In this document: in pieces, positions 15,438 to 24,052 of the stretch
Layout: every line of letters begins with the position of its first letter
How positions within the stretch are numbered: position 1 is the first letter of the stretch
DNA from: Pseudaeromonas aegiceratis
GTDB lineage: Bacteria; Pseudomonadota; Gammaproteobacteria; Enterobacterales; Aeromonadaceae
Direction of reading: 5' to 3'
Length of the DNA: 64,000 bases
Assembly (NCBI RefSeq): GCF_046254905.1
Contig: NZ_CP158016.1
Span: 1,116,001 to 1,180,000 of the forward strand
The notes under the pieces: model-generated
The model's input: only the letters and a program-made list of their open reading frames with translations
Databases searched by the model: none
Told to the model about the DNA's origin: nothing
Translations under genes and position numbers: made by a program

Positions 15438-17285
15438 ATGGCGTTATTACACATTGCAGAGCCCGGCCAGAGTGCGGCCCCCCACCAGCAGAAGTGGGCG
15501 GTGGGCATCGATCTGGGCACCACCAACTCCCTGGTGGCCGTGGTGCGCAGCGGTCAGGCCGAGGCCCTGGCGGATGCGGACGGTGAGGTGATACTGCCCT
15601 CCGTGGTGCGCTATGGCCAGGACGGCATCCTGGTGGGTCGCCAGGCGAAGCAGCAGGCGGCCCAGGATCCCCTCAACACCCTCTCCTCCATCAAGCGGCT
15701 GATGGGCAAGTCCCTGGCCGACGTGGACGGCGCCCGGTTGCCCTATCGGCTGGCCGAAGGGGCGGGCGGTCTGGTGCAGTTAGAAACCGCGGCCGGTGCC
15801 GTCAACCCGGTGCAGGTCTCCGCCGAGATCCTGAAAAGCCTGGCCCAGCGCGCCGAGCAGAGTCTGGGTGCCAGCCTGGATGGGGTGGTGGTGACGGTAC
15901 CGGCGTATTTTAACGACGGTCAGCGCCAGGCCACCAAGGATGCCGCCCGCCTGGCGGGCCTGCATGTGCTGCGCCTGCTGAACGAACCCACCGCCGCCGC
16001 CGTGGCCTACGGGCTGGACTCCGGGCAGGAGGGGCTCATCGCCGTCTATGATCTGGGGGGCGGCACCTTCGATATCTCCATCCTGCGGTTGCACCGTGGT
16101 GTGTTTGAGGTGCTGGCCACCGGCGGCGACTCCGCCCTGGGCGGCGATGACTTCGACCATGCCCTGGCCGACTGGCTGCTGGCCCAGCTGAAGCTGGATC
16201 GGGCCCTGACGCCCCAGGAGCAGCGTCAGCTGCTGGACTTGGCCTGTGAGGCCAAGGAGCGGCTCACCGCCCAGGACAGCCTGACCCTCTCCTTCCTCGG
16301 TTGGCAGGGGGAACTGAGCCGCAGCCAGTTCGATGCACTGATCCAGCCCCTGGTGAAGAAGACCCTGCTGGCCTGCCGCCGGGCCCTCAAGGATGCCGGC
16401 GTCACCGCCGACGAGGTGCTGGAGGTGGTGATGGTGGGAGGCTCCACCCGGGTGCCCCTGGTGCGGGAGCAGGTGGCCGTCTACTTTGGCAAGCCGCCCC
16501 TCACCAGTATCGATCCGGACAAGGTGGTGGCCCTGGGCGCCGCCATCCAGGCGGATGTGCTGGTGGGCAACAAGCCCGACAACCAGATGCTGCTGCTGGA
16601 TGTGATCCCCCTGTCCCTGGGCCTGGAGACCATGGGGGGGCTCACCGAGAAGATCATCCCCCGCAACACCACCCTGCCGGTGGCCCGGGCTCAGGAGTTC
16701 ACCACCTTCAAGGATGGTCAGACCGCCATGGCCATCCACGTGGTGCAGGGCGAGCGGGAGCTGGTGGCCGATTGCCGTTCCCTGGCGCGCTTCGTGCTGC
16801 GGGACATACCGCCCATGGCGGCCGGTGCGGCCCATATCCGGGTGACCTTCCAGGTGGATGCCGACGGCCTGCTGTCGGTGACCGCCATGGAGACCAGCAC
16901 CCAGGCCCAGGCCCATATCGAGATCAAACCCTCCTATGGCCTGCAGGAGAGCCAGATCGCCGACATGCTGCGGGCCTCCATCGCCAACGCCGAGTCGGAC
17001 GTCAAGGCCCGCATGCTGGTGGAACAGCAGGTGGAGGCCGACCGGGTGCTGGAGAGCGTCAGCCAGGCGCTGCAGGCCGATGGCGAGCGGCTGCTGGACC
17101 GGGCCGATCGCGCCGTCATCGAGACCGCCCTGGCCCAGCTGCGTCAGCAGCGCCAAGGCCAGGATGTGGACGCCATCGTGGCGGCCATTACCGAGGTGGA
17201 TCACGCCACCGCCGAATTTGCCGCCCGTCGCATGGATGACTCCATCCGTCGCGCGCTGCAGGGACAACAAATCGACAAGGTGTAA
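15438..17285 (+). CDS. hscA: Hsp70-class chaperone HscA
   Basis: This 615-residue specialised Hsp70 drives cluster release from IscU. The nucleotide-binding domain shows GIDLGTTNSLVA, DLGGGTFDISIL and GGSTRVPLV; the substrate domain and helical lid follow. The length fits HscA rather than DnaK, and there is no acidic DnaK tail. It is the sixth isc gene and its stop is 1 bp from fdx. Confidence 0.97.
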   Translation: MALLHIAEPGQSAAPHQQKWAVGIDLGTTNSLVAVVRSGQAEALADADGEVILPSVVRYGQDGILVGRQAKQQAAQDPLNTLSSIKRLMGKSLADVDGARLPYRLAEGAGGLVQLETAAGAVNPVQVSAEILKSLAQRAEQSLGASLDGVVVTVPAYFNDGQRQATKDAARLAGLHVLRLLNEPTAAAVAYGLDSGQEGLIAVYDLGGGTFDISILRLHRGVFEVLATGGDSALGGDDFDHALADWLLAQLKLDRALTPQEQRQLLDLACEAKERLTAQDSLTLSFLGWQGELSRSQFDALIQPLVKKTLLACRRALKDAGVTADEVLEVVMVGGSTRVPLVREQVAVYFGKPPLTSIDPDKVVALGAAIQADVLVGNKPDNQMLLLDVIPLSLGLETMGGLTEKIIPRNTTLPVARAQEFTTFKDGQTAMAIHVVQGERELVADCRSLARFVLRDIPPMAAGAAHIRVTFQVDADGLLSVTAMETSTQAQAHIEIKPSYGLQESQIADMLRASIANAESDVKARMLVEQQVEADRVLESVSQALQADGERLLDRADRAVIETALAQLRQQRQGQDVDAIVAAITEVDHATAEFAARRMDDSIRRALQGQQIDKV

Positions 17286-17286
17286 T

Positions 17287-17625
17287 ATGCCGAAAATCAT
17301 TGTATTGCCCCATGAAACCCTCTGCCCGGAGGGCGCCGTACTGGAGGCCCAGAGCGGAGAGACCATACTGGATGTGGCATTGCGCAATCACATCGAGATT
17401 GAACATGCCTGTGAGAAGTCCTGTGCCTGTACCACCTGTCACTGCATCGTCCGGGAAGGGTTCGATTCGCTTGAGCCCAGTGATGAGCTGGAGGATGATA
17501 TGCTGGACAAGGCCTGGGGGCTGGAGCCGCAATCCCGGCTGAGCTGTCAGGCCAAGGTGGCGGATGAGGATCTGGTGGTTGAGATCCCCAAATACACCAT
17601 CAACCTGGCCTCCGAGCGTCACTGA
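17287..17625 (+). CDS. fdx: Adrenodoxin-type [2Fe-2S] ferredoxin of the isc system
   Basis: The product is a 112-residue ferredoxin with ligands Cys42, Cys48, Cys51 (CEKSCACTTC) and Cys87 (LSCQAK). It supplies electrons for cluster assembly on IscU. The ATG at 17287 begins MPKIIVLPHE as in E. coli Fdx. A longer frame running back into hscA is an out-of-frame extension and not used. Confidence 0.97.
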   Translation: MPKIIVLPHETLCPEGAVLEAQSGETILDVALRNHIEIEHACEKSCACTTCHCIVREGFDSLEPSDELEDDMLDKAWGLEPQSRLSCQAKVADEDLVVEIPKYTINLASERH

Positions 17626-17654
17626 CGCCTTGGGCCGGTTGGCAAGGAGGTCAC

Positions 17655-17861
17655 ATGTCCCTCAAGTGGATAGACAGCCTGGAGATCGCCCTGGCCCTGG
17701 CCGAGCGATTTCCCCAACAGGATCCCCGTCAGGTTCGCTTCACGGATCTGCATCAGTGGATCTGTGAACTGCCGGAATTTGACGACGATCCGGCCCACTC
17801 CAGTGAGGCCATTTTGGAAGCCATCATCCTGGCCTGGCTCGGCGAGCTGGACGAGGAATAG
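17655..17861 (+). CDS. iscX: IscX (YfhJ), small acidic isc modulator
   Basis: This acidic 68-residue protein starts MSLKWIDSLEIALALAERFP, with DPRQVRFTDLHQW and a C-terminal AILEAIILAWLGELDEE, typical of IscX. It binds IscS and iron and tunes the rate of cluster assembly. A strong AAGGAGG precedes the ATG. It is the last isc gene before a terminator. Confidence 0.96.
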   Translation: MSLKWIDSLEIALALAERFPQQDPRQVRFTDLHQWICELPEFDDDPAHSSEAILEAIILAWLGELDEE

Positions 17862-17867
17862 CGTTAA

Positions 17868-17899
17868 CAGGCCACCCACGGGTGGCCTGGTCTGTTTTT
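17868..17899 (+). terminator. Terminator of the isc operon
   Basis: The 9-bp stem CAGGCCACC/GGTGGCCTG with a 4-nt loop is followed after GTC by TGTTTTTG. It lies 6 bp after the iscX stop codon. Confidence 0.85.
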
Positions 17900-17928
17900 G
17901 TCTTGTTGCATCATAAGGATCCCTTTGC

Positions 17929-19230
17929 ATGTCTGCTGTCATGAAGATTCTGTTGTCCCAACAGCCTGCCGATCCCCAATGGGGTGAGCAGGCCCTGCTG
18001 AGTTTTGTCTCCACCGGCGCCCTGATCCATCTGGGGGCCGATCAGGGCGAGTGGCTGCGCCAGATCCAGCGCGCCGGCCGCCGCCTGGATGGTCAGGGGA
18101 TCAAGCAGGTGTGCCTGTCCGGGGAGGGGTGGGATCTGGAGCACCGCTATGCCTTCTACCAGGGCTTCTACAATCCCCGGGGCAAGCAGAGCCTCTACCT
18201 GGGGGAGATGCCGGTGGCCGAGCAGGCCCAGCTGGATGCCTTGCTGGAGTGTACCCGCTGGGTGCGGGAGATCACCAACGGCACCCCGGAAGACATCTAT
18301 CCCCAGAGCCTGACCGAGCAGGCTGCCGAATTTATTCGTCGCCAGGCCCCCGAGGCGGTCTCGACACGTTTTGTGGTGGGTGAGGAGCTGCGGGAGCTGG
18401 GCATGGTGGGCCTCTATGGCGTCGGTCGCGGCAGCGAGCGCCCGCCTGTGCTGCTGGAGCTGGACTACAACCCCAGCGGGGATGACAGCACGCCTGTGCT
18501 GGCTTGTCTGGTGGGCAAGGGCATCACCTTCGACTCCGGCGGCTACAGCCTCAAACCCTCCGACGGCATGCTGCCCATGAAGTCCGACATGGGCGGTGCG
18601 GCCATGGTGAGTGGCGCCCTGGCCTTGGCCATCCGCCAGGGGCTCAAGGCGCGCATCAAGCTGTTCCTGTGCTGTGCCGAGAACCTGGTGAGCGGCCACG
18701 CCTTCAAGCTGGGGGACATACTCACCTATCGCAATGGCGTGACCGTGGAGGTGCAGAACACGGATGCCGAGGGGCGTCTGGTGCTGGCCGACGGGCTGCT
18801 CAGTGCCAGCGACACCGGCTGTCGCTACCTGCTGGATGCCGCCACCCTGACCGGCGCCGCCAAGGTGGCCCTGGGCCGGGATTATCACGGCGTGTTCAGC
18901 CTCAAGGAGGCGGACTCCTATGGCTTGTGCCAACTGGCCCGTAGCCAGCAGGAGCAGTGCTGGCCGCTGCCGCTGGCGCCCTGGCATCTGCCCATGCTCA
19001 GCTCCTCGTTTGCCGAGATGGGGAATGTCGCCGGCGCCGAAGGGACGCCGGGGGCCACCACGGCGGCGGCCTTCCTGTCCCGCTTCGTCGGCAGCGGCGT
19101 GACCCAGTGGCTGCACCTGGACCTGTCTGCGTCTTATCAGAAGAACGCCAACGATCTGTGGGCCCCCGGTGGCAAGGGCCATGGCGTGCGTACCATAGCC
19201 GCCTGGCTGCAGCAGGTGGCGAAATCCTGA
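17929..19230 (+). CDS. pepB: Peptidase B (M17 leucyl-aminopeptidase family)
   Basis: The 433-residue cytosolic metallo-aminopeptidase shows KGITFDSGGYSLKP and NTDAEGRLVLADGL, which carry the two-metal site and catalytic residues. N-terminus and length match PepB rather than PepA. It cleaves N-terminal residues from short peptides. It follows isc, as in E. coli, with AAGGAT upstream. Confidence 0.95.
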   Translation: MSAVMKILLSQQPADPQWGEQALLSFVSTGALIHLGADQGEWLRQIQRAGRRLDGQGIKQVCLSGEGWDLEHRYAFYQGFYNPRGKQSLYLGEMPVAEQAQLDALLECTRWVREITNGTPEDIYPQSLTEQAAEFIRRQAPEAVSTRFVVGEELRELGMVGLYGVGRGSERPPVLLELDYNPSGDDSTPVLACLVGKGITFDSGGYSLKPSDGMLPMKSDMGGAAMVSGALALAIRQGLKARIKLFLCCAENLVSGHAFKLGDILTYRNGVTVEVQNTDAEGRLVLADGLLSASDTGCRYLLDAATLTGAAKVALGRDYHGVFSLKEADSYGLCQLARSQQEQCWPLPLAPWHLPMLSSSFAEMGNVAGAEGTPGATTAAAFLSRFVGSGVTQWLHLDLSASYQKNANDLWAPGGKGHGVRTIAAWLQQVAKS

Positions 19231-19374
19231 GCGGTTGTGAATGGGGTGGGGCAGGGCAGTGAGAGTTAGTTAAAAGATTTAACAAAAACGCCTGTTTGGC
19301 GGTGTCAGACGGGCGTGCATCCGTATAATCGGAAGCACGCCCTTGTTTTGACGGCGCTTAAGGAGTCCATGTCC

Positions 19375-19806
19375 ATGACCATTGAACGTACCTTTTCCAT
19401 CATCAAACCCGACGCAGTGGGGCGCAATCTCGTCGGCGATATTTATCATCGTTTCGAAAATGCCGGTCTGCAGATCATCGCCGCCAAGATGCTGCATCTG
19501 AGTCGTGAACAGGCCGAGGGGTTTTACGCCGAACACCAGGGCAAGCCGTTTTATGATCCCCTGATCAAGTTCATGACCTCAGGGCCCATCATGGTTCAGG
19601 TGCTCGAAGGCGAGGATGCCATCCGTCGTCACCGGGAGGTGATCGGTGCCACGGATCCCCTCAAGGCGCAGGCGGGTACCATTCGGGCTGATTATGCCAG
19701 CTCGGTACAGCAAAACGCCGTGCACGGCTCCGACAGCACCACCTCGGCGGAGCGAGAAATTGCCTATTTTTTCACCGGCGAAGAGATCTGTCCCCGTACC
19801 CGCTAA
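19375..19806 (+). CDS. ndk: Nucleoside diphosphate kinase
   Basis: This 143-residue enzyme balances NTP pools by phosphate transfer through His117 (NAVHGSD). The N-terminus TIERTFSIIKPDAVGRN and the length equal those of E. coli Ndk. Two in-frame ATGs lie at 19369 and 19375. The second has the better spacing (9 nt) from AAGGAG and the right length. Confidence 0.97.
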   Translation: MTIERTFSIIKPDAVGRNLVGDIYHRFENAGLQIIAAKMLHLSREQAEGFYAEHQGKPFYDPLIKFMTSGPIMVQVLEGEDAIRRHREVIGATDPLKAQAGTIRADYASSVQQNAVHGSDSTTSAEREIAYFFTGEEICPRTR

Positions 19807-19843
19807 GTCAGTGATGCAGCAGTAAAAAGCCACAGCACAGCCC

Positions 19844-19871
19844 ACAGGGGAGCCCAGGCTCCCCTGTTGTT
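19844..19871 (+). terminator. Terminator after ndk
   Basis: An 11-bp arm pair (ACAGGGGAGCC/GGCTCCCCTGT) is followed by TGTTTT. The innermost pairs must open to form the loop. Confidence 0.8.
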
Positions 19872-19965
19872 TTACCGGCCTCCAGCGGCCTGGCTCCCTA
19901 GCATAGCTGAAACAATATTTGTACAATGCCGCCCCCAAAGCTGGTAGTTCATCACAGAGGCCCCC

Positions 19966-21084
19966 ATGAGCGAGTCAAAAATCAATCTGCTGGATCTGGA
20001 TCGCAAGGCGATGCGCGCCTTCTTCACCGACATCGGTGAGAAGCCGTTTCGTGCCGATCAGGTCATGAAGTGGCTCTATCACTTCGGCTGTGATGACTTT
20101 GCCGCCATGACCGACATCAACAAGACCCTGCGGGAGAAGCTGCAGCAGCGTTGCGAGATCCGGGCGCCGGAGATCAGCCGCGAGCAGCGCTCCTCTGATG
20201 GCACCATCAAGTGGGCCATGCTGGTGGGGGATCAGGAGGTGGAGACCGTCTACATCCCCGAGGAGGACAGAGCCACCCTGTGCGTCTCCTCCCAGGTGGG
20301 CTGTGCCCTGGAGTGCAAGTTCTGCTCCACCGCCCAGCAGGGTTTTAACCGCAACCTCAAGGTCTCCGAGATCATCGGCCAGGTGTGGCGGGCCGCCAAG
20401 GTGCTGGGCTTCTCCAAGGAGACCGGCAAGCGACCCATCACCAACGTGGTGATGATGGGCATGGGCGAGCCCTTGCTCAACCTGGCCAACGTGGTGCCGG
20501 CCATGGAGCTGATGATGGATGACTTCGGTTTCGGCCTGTCCAAGCGGCGGGTGACCATCTCCACCTCCGGTGTGGTGCCGGCCCTGGACAAGCTGGGGGA
20601 CATGATCGACGTGGCCCTGGCCATCTCGCTGCATGCCCCCAACGACGCCCTGCGTTCCGAGATCATGCCCATCAACGACAAGTACAACATCGATGACTTC
20701 CTGTCGGCGGTGCGGCGCTATCTGGATAAGTCCAATGCCAACCAGGGGCGGGTGACGGTGGAGTACGTGCTGCTGGATCACATCAACGACGACATGCAGC
20801 ATGCCCATGAGCTGGCCAAGACCCTGAAGGACACCCCCAGCAAGATCAACCTGATCCCCTTCAATCCCTTCCCGGGCAATCCCTACGGCAAGCCCAGCAA
20901 CAGCCGGATCGACCGTTTCGCCAAGGTACTGATGGAGTACGGCTTTACCGTGATTGTGCGAAAAACCCGCGGGGACGATATCGATGCCGCCTGTGGCCAA
21001 CTGGTAGGTGACGTGATCGACAGAACCAAGCGAACCATGAAAAAACGGATGCAAGACGAGGGTATTTCGGTCAAAATGCTTTGA
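19966..21084 (+). CDS. rlmN: Dual-specificity rRNA/tRNA adenine-C2 methyltransferase RlmN
   Basis: This 372-residue radical-SAM enzyme has Cys113, Cys117 and Cys120 (CALECKFC) for the [4Fe-4S] cluster and a late Cys343 (DIDAACGQL) that fits the catalytic cysteine forming the covalent RNA intermediate. By family it makes m2A2503 in 23S rRNA and m2A37 in tRNA. The start ATG has GAGG ahead. The frame ends just before pilW. Confidence 0.97.
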   Translation: MSESKINLLDLDRKAMRAFFTDIGEKPFRADQVMKWLYHFGCDDFAAMTDINKTLREKLQQRCEIRAPEISREQRSSDGTIKWAMLVGDQEVETVYIPEEDRATLCVSSQVGCALECKFCSTAQQGFNRNLKVSEIIGQVWRAAKVLGFSKETGKRPITNVVMMGMGEPLLNLANVVPAMELMMDDFGFGLSKRRVTISTSGVVPALDKLGDMIDVALAISLHAPNDALRSEIMPINDKYNIDDFLSAVRRYLDKSNANQGRVTVEYVLLDHINDDMQHAHELAKTLKDTPSKINLIPFNPFPGNPYGKPSNSRIDRFAKVLMEYGFTVIVRKTRGDDIDAACGQLVGDVIDRTKRTMKKRMQDEGISVKML

Positions 21085-21110
21085 AATCCAGTCCGTTATT
21101 GCTCAAAAGC

Positions 21111-21890
21111 ATGAAAACTAACACCTTGTTGGCTTGGGCAGTGTTGGCGCTGCTGCCCGGCTGTGTGACCGAAACCACCTATATCGGCAACAATAGCACC
21201 CGTTCTGCCCAGTCTATCAATAACGTGGCCGCCGCCAAGACCCGGGTCGAGCTGGCGGTGGGCTACATGAAGAAGGGGGACATGAGTCAGGCCAAGTTCA
21301 ATCTGGACAAGGCCCTGAAGATGGATCCCCATAATGCCGATGCCTATCTGACCCTGGCATACTATTACCAGAAGGTCGGCGATCTCAAGGCCGCAGACGA
21401 GACCTACCGTAAACTCCTCTCCCTGCACAGCGCCGATGCCAATGCCATGAACAACTACGGCGTCTTCCTGTGCAAGCAAAAACGCTACGACGACGCCGAG
21501 CGCCAGTTCCTCAAGGCGGTGAAACAGCCGGATTACGTGGACATGGACGACACCTTCGAAAATGCCGGTTATTGTGCCAAACAGGCCGGCCAGAAGGAGA
21601 AGGCATTGCAGTATTTCGACCAGGCGGTACGCTACAACCCCCGCAAGGGTCACTCCTGGCTGGCCAAGGCGGGTCTGGAGCTGGATACTAACCAGCGGGA
21701 AGCCGCCGGGGTGTCGCTTAGCCGTTATGCCCAGCTTGGTCTGCCCGAGACGGCAGAAAGTTTGTGGCTGCGCTTGCGTCTGGCGCAGGAGCTGGGAGAA
21801 TTGGCCCAATTGCATAAGTTCGGCGGCGAGCTGGTGCGTCGCTTTCCGGACTCCGCCCAAGCAAAAAGATACATAAATAATGACTACTGA
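21111..21890 (+). CDS. pilW: Type IV pilus pilotin-like lipoprotein PilW/PilF (TPR)
   Basis: The 259-residue product has a lipoprotein signal ending LLPGC (Cys18) and then TPR repeats such as AYLTLAYYYQKVGDLKAADETYRKLL. It matches the PilF/PilW family that guides secretin assembly for type IV pili. The start is ambiguous: TTG 21081 overlaps the rlmN stop, while ATG 21111 begins right at the signal peptide and is preferred. The end overlaps rodZ by 11 bp. The rlmN-pilW-rodZ-ispG order is common in Vibrio and relatives. Confidence 0.9.
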   Translation: MKTNTLLAWAVLALLPGCVTETTYIGNNSTRSAQSINNVAAAKTRVELAVGYMKKGDMSQAKFNLDKALKMDPHNADAYLTLAYYYQKVGDLKAADETYRKLLSLHSADANAMNNYGVFLCKQKRYDDAERQFLKAVKQPDYVDMDDTFENAGYCAKQAGQKEKALQYFDQAVRYNPRKGHSWLAKAGLELDTNQREAAGVSLSRYAQLGLPETAESLWLRLRLAQELGELAQLHKFGGELVRRFPDSAQAKRYINNDY

Positions 21891-22830
21891 ATCCCACACC
21901 GTTCCGGCATCCGACGCTCAGGATGCCCGTCCCAGCCCTGGTTTGATGTTGCGTACCGCCCGTGAGCAGCGTCAGCTGTCTCAGGCTGAGGTGGCCGCCC
22001 GTCTCAACCTGCGGGTTTCGCTTATCCGGGATCTGGAGCTGGACCGCTTCGATCAGAAGACCGCCAGCACCTTTACCCGCGGCTACATCAAGTCCTACGC
22101 CAAGCTGCTGGGGATCCCGGACGAGCCGATCGTGGCCGCCTACGAGGCCATGGCCGAGCAGACGCCGGAATATGGTCACCAGATGCACAGCTTCTCCCGG
22201 CGCACCAGTCGCGAAGCCAGCGAGAACCGTCTGCGCTATGCCTCCTGGCTGGCGTTTATCGTCCTGGCGGTGGGCATGTTCGCCTGGTGGTGGCATCAGC
22301 CGGCGGAAACCCCCAAGACCAGCAACCTGGATGACACCATGCGGATGCTGGACAGTTCCACCGAATCCCTGGCCCCGACGGCCTCGGCCAGCCTGCCGGT
22401 TGCCAGCGCCGCCCCGGCGGCCGAGCCGGTCAGTGCCGCCCAGGCCGCAGTGAGTGCTGCCGTGTCTGCCGCGCCCGCCGCCTTGCCGACCGCCCCCGTG
22501 GCGGCGCCCACCAGCGCCACCGTTGCGCCGGCCAAGGCGGCCGCCCCTGTGACGGTTGCCGAGACCGCTGGGACGGCCCCTGGGGACGGTCAACTGGCGT
22601 TGACCTTCAAGGCCGATTGCTGGCTGCGCATCACGGATGCTTCCGGCAAGGTGCTGCTGGAGGGGCTGAAGAAGGCCGGGGCTCAGCAGACGCTCTCCGG
22701 CAAGGCACCCTACCGGCTGGTGGTGGGCGCGCCTCAGTCCCTGAGTCTGAGCTTTGCCGGCGAGCCGGTAGACATGAGCAAATTCAAGAACGGCCAGGTG
22801 GCCCGTTTTACCCTGCCAAGCAAGAGTTGA
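21880..22830 (+). CDS. rodZ: Cytoskeletal membrane protein RodZ
   Basis: The 316-residue protein links MreB to the cell-wall elongation machinery. A cytoplasmic helix-turn-helix domain (about 20-90, GLMLRTAREQRQLSQAEVAA) is followed by basic residues, one membrane span (about 121-138, ending FAWWWHQ), a long Ala/Pro-rich linker (about 165-230) and a periplasmic beta domain starting LTFKADCWLRITDASGK. The order is standard for RodZ. Confidence 0.95.
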   Translation: MTTESHTVPASDAQDARPSPGLMLRTAREQRQLSQAEVAARLNLRVSLIRDLELDRFDQKTASTFTRGYIKSYAKLLGIPDEPIVAAYEAMAEQTPEYGHQMHSFSRRTSREASENRLRYASWLAFIVLAVGMFAWWWHQPAETPKTSNLDDTMRMLDSSTESLAPTASASLPVASAAPAAEPVSAAQAAVSAAVSAAPAALPTAPVAAPTSATVAPAKAAAPVTVAETAGTAPGDGQLALTFKADCWLRITDASGKVLLEGLKKAGAQQTLSGKAPYRLVVGAPQSLSLSFAGEPVDMSKFKNGQVARFTLPSKS

Positions 22831-22834
22831 TTGT

Positions 22835-23953
22835 ATGAGTGACGTGGTATCCCCAATCAAACGCCGGATCAGCAAGCAGATCATGGTGGGCAAGGTGGCC
22901 GTCGGGGGGGATGCCCCCATCTCGGTGCAGAGCATGACCAACACCCGGACCACGGACGTGGCGGCCACCGTGGCCCAGATCCAGGCCATCGCCCGGGCCG
23001 GCGCCGACATAGTGCGGGTCTCGGTACCCACCATGGACGCGGCCGAGGCCTTCGCCCAGATCCGTCAGCAGGTGAGCCTGCCCCTGGTGGCGGACATTCA
23101 CTTCGATTACCGCATCGCCCTCCAGGTGGCCGAGTACGGTGCCGACTGCCTGCGGATCAACCCGGGCAACATCGGCTCCGAAGAGCGCATCCGCGCCGTG
23201 GTGGATTGTGCCCGGGACAAGAACATCCCCATCCGCATCGGCGTCAACGGTGGCTCCCTGGAACGGGAGCTGATGGACAAGTACGGCGAACCGACCCCTG
23301 AGGCGCTGGTGGAGTCCGCCCTGCGCCACGTGGAGATCCTCGACCGGCTCAACTTCGACCAGTTCAAGGTGAGCGTCAAGGCGTCGGATGTGTTCCTGGC
23401 GGTGGAAGCCTATCGCCAGTTGGCGCGCCAGATTGAACAGCCCTTGCACCTGGGCATCACCGAAGCCGGCGGTTTTCGTGCCGGGGCGGTCAAGTCCGCC
23501 ATCGGGCTGGGCATGCTGCTGGCCGAGGGCATAGGCGACACCCTGCGCATCTCCCTGGCCGCCGATCCGGTGGAGGAGGTGAAGGTGGGCTTCGATATCC
23601 TCAAGTCCCTGCGCATCCGCTCCCGCGGCATCAACTTCATCGCCTGTCCCTCCTGCTCCCGGCAGGAGTTCGATGTCATCGGCACCGTCAACGCCCTGGA
23701 GCAGCGGCTCGAAGACATAGTCACCCCCATGGATGTCTCCATCATCGGCTGTGTGGTCAATGGCCCGGGCGAGGCCCTGGTCTCCAACCTTGGATTGGCC
23801 GGCGCCAACAAGAAGAGCGCCCTGTACGAGGATGGCCAGCGGGTGGACCGTCTGGACAACCTGGATCTGGTGGATGCCCTCGAGGCCCGGATCCGCGCCA
23901 AGGTGGCCCGACTGGACCAAGACAATCGCATCGATGTGACGCCCACCGAATGA
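22835..23953 (+). CDS. ispG: 4-hydroxy-3-methylbut-2-enyl diphosphate synthase IspG (GcpE)
   Basis: This 372-residue enzyme of the MEP isoprenoid pathway reduces MEcPP to HMBPP. Its [4Fe-4S] ligands are Cys271, Cys274 (ACPSC) and Cys306 (GCVVNGPGEA), with Glu313 as fourth ligand. It needs clusters, which fits its position downstream of isc. The start is 4 bp after the rodZ stop codon. Confidence 0.97.
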   Translation: MSDVVSPIKRRISKQIMVGKVAVGGDAPISVQSMTNTRTTDVAATVAQIQAIARAGADIVRVSVPTMDAAEAFAQIRQQVSLPLVADIHFDYRIALQVAEYGADCLRINPGNIGSEERIRAVVDCARDKNIPIRIGVNGGSLERELMDKYGEPTPEALVESALRHVEILDRLNFDQFKVSVKASDVFLAVEAYRQLARQIEQPLHLGITEAGGFRAGAVKSAIGLGMLLAEGIGDTLRISLAADPVEEVKVGFDILKSLRIRSRGINFIACPSCSRQEFDVIGTVNALEQRLEDIVTPMDVSIIGCVVNGPGEALVSNLGLAGANKKSALYEDGQRVDRLDNLDLVDALEARIRAKVARLDQDNRIDVTPTE

Positions 23954-23977
23954 CGGTGTCCCATTCCCTCCCGGGCG

Positions 23978-24007
23978 TTTTACCTCGGGGGGGAAACTCC
24001 CTATAAT
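23978..24007 (+). promoter_or_regulatory. Probable promoter of hisS
   Basis: A perfect TATAAT (24002-24007) lies 46 bp upstream of the hisS start. TTTTAC (23978-23983), 18 bp before it, is only a weak -35. It suggests hisS-yfgM-bamB can be transcribed apart from ispG. Confidence 0.55.
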
Positions 24008-24052
24008 GCGGACACTTTTTCTCCCTGGTTTTAACTGCATTCGAGTACCAAC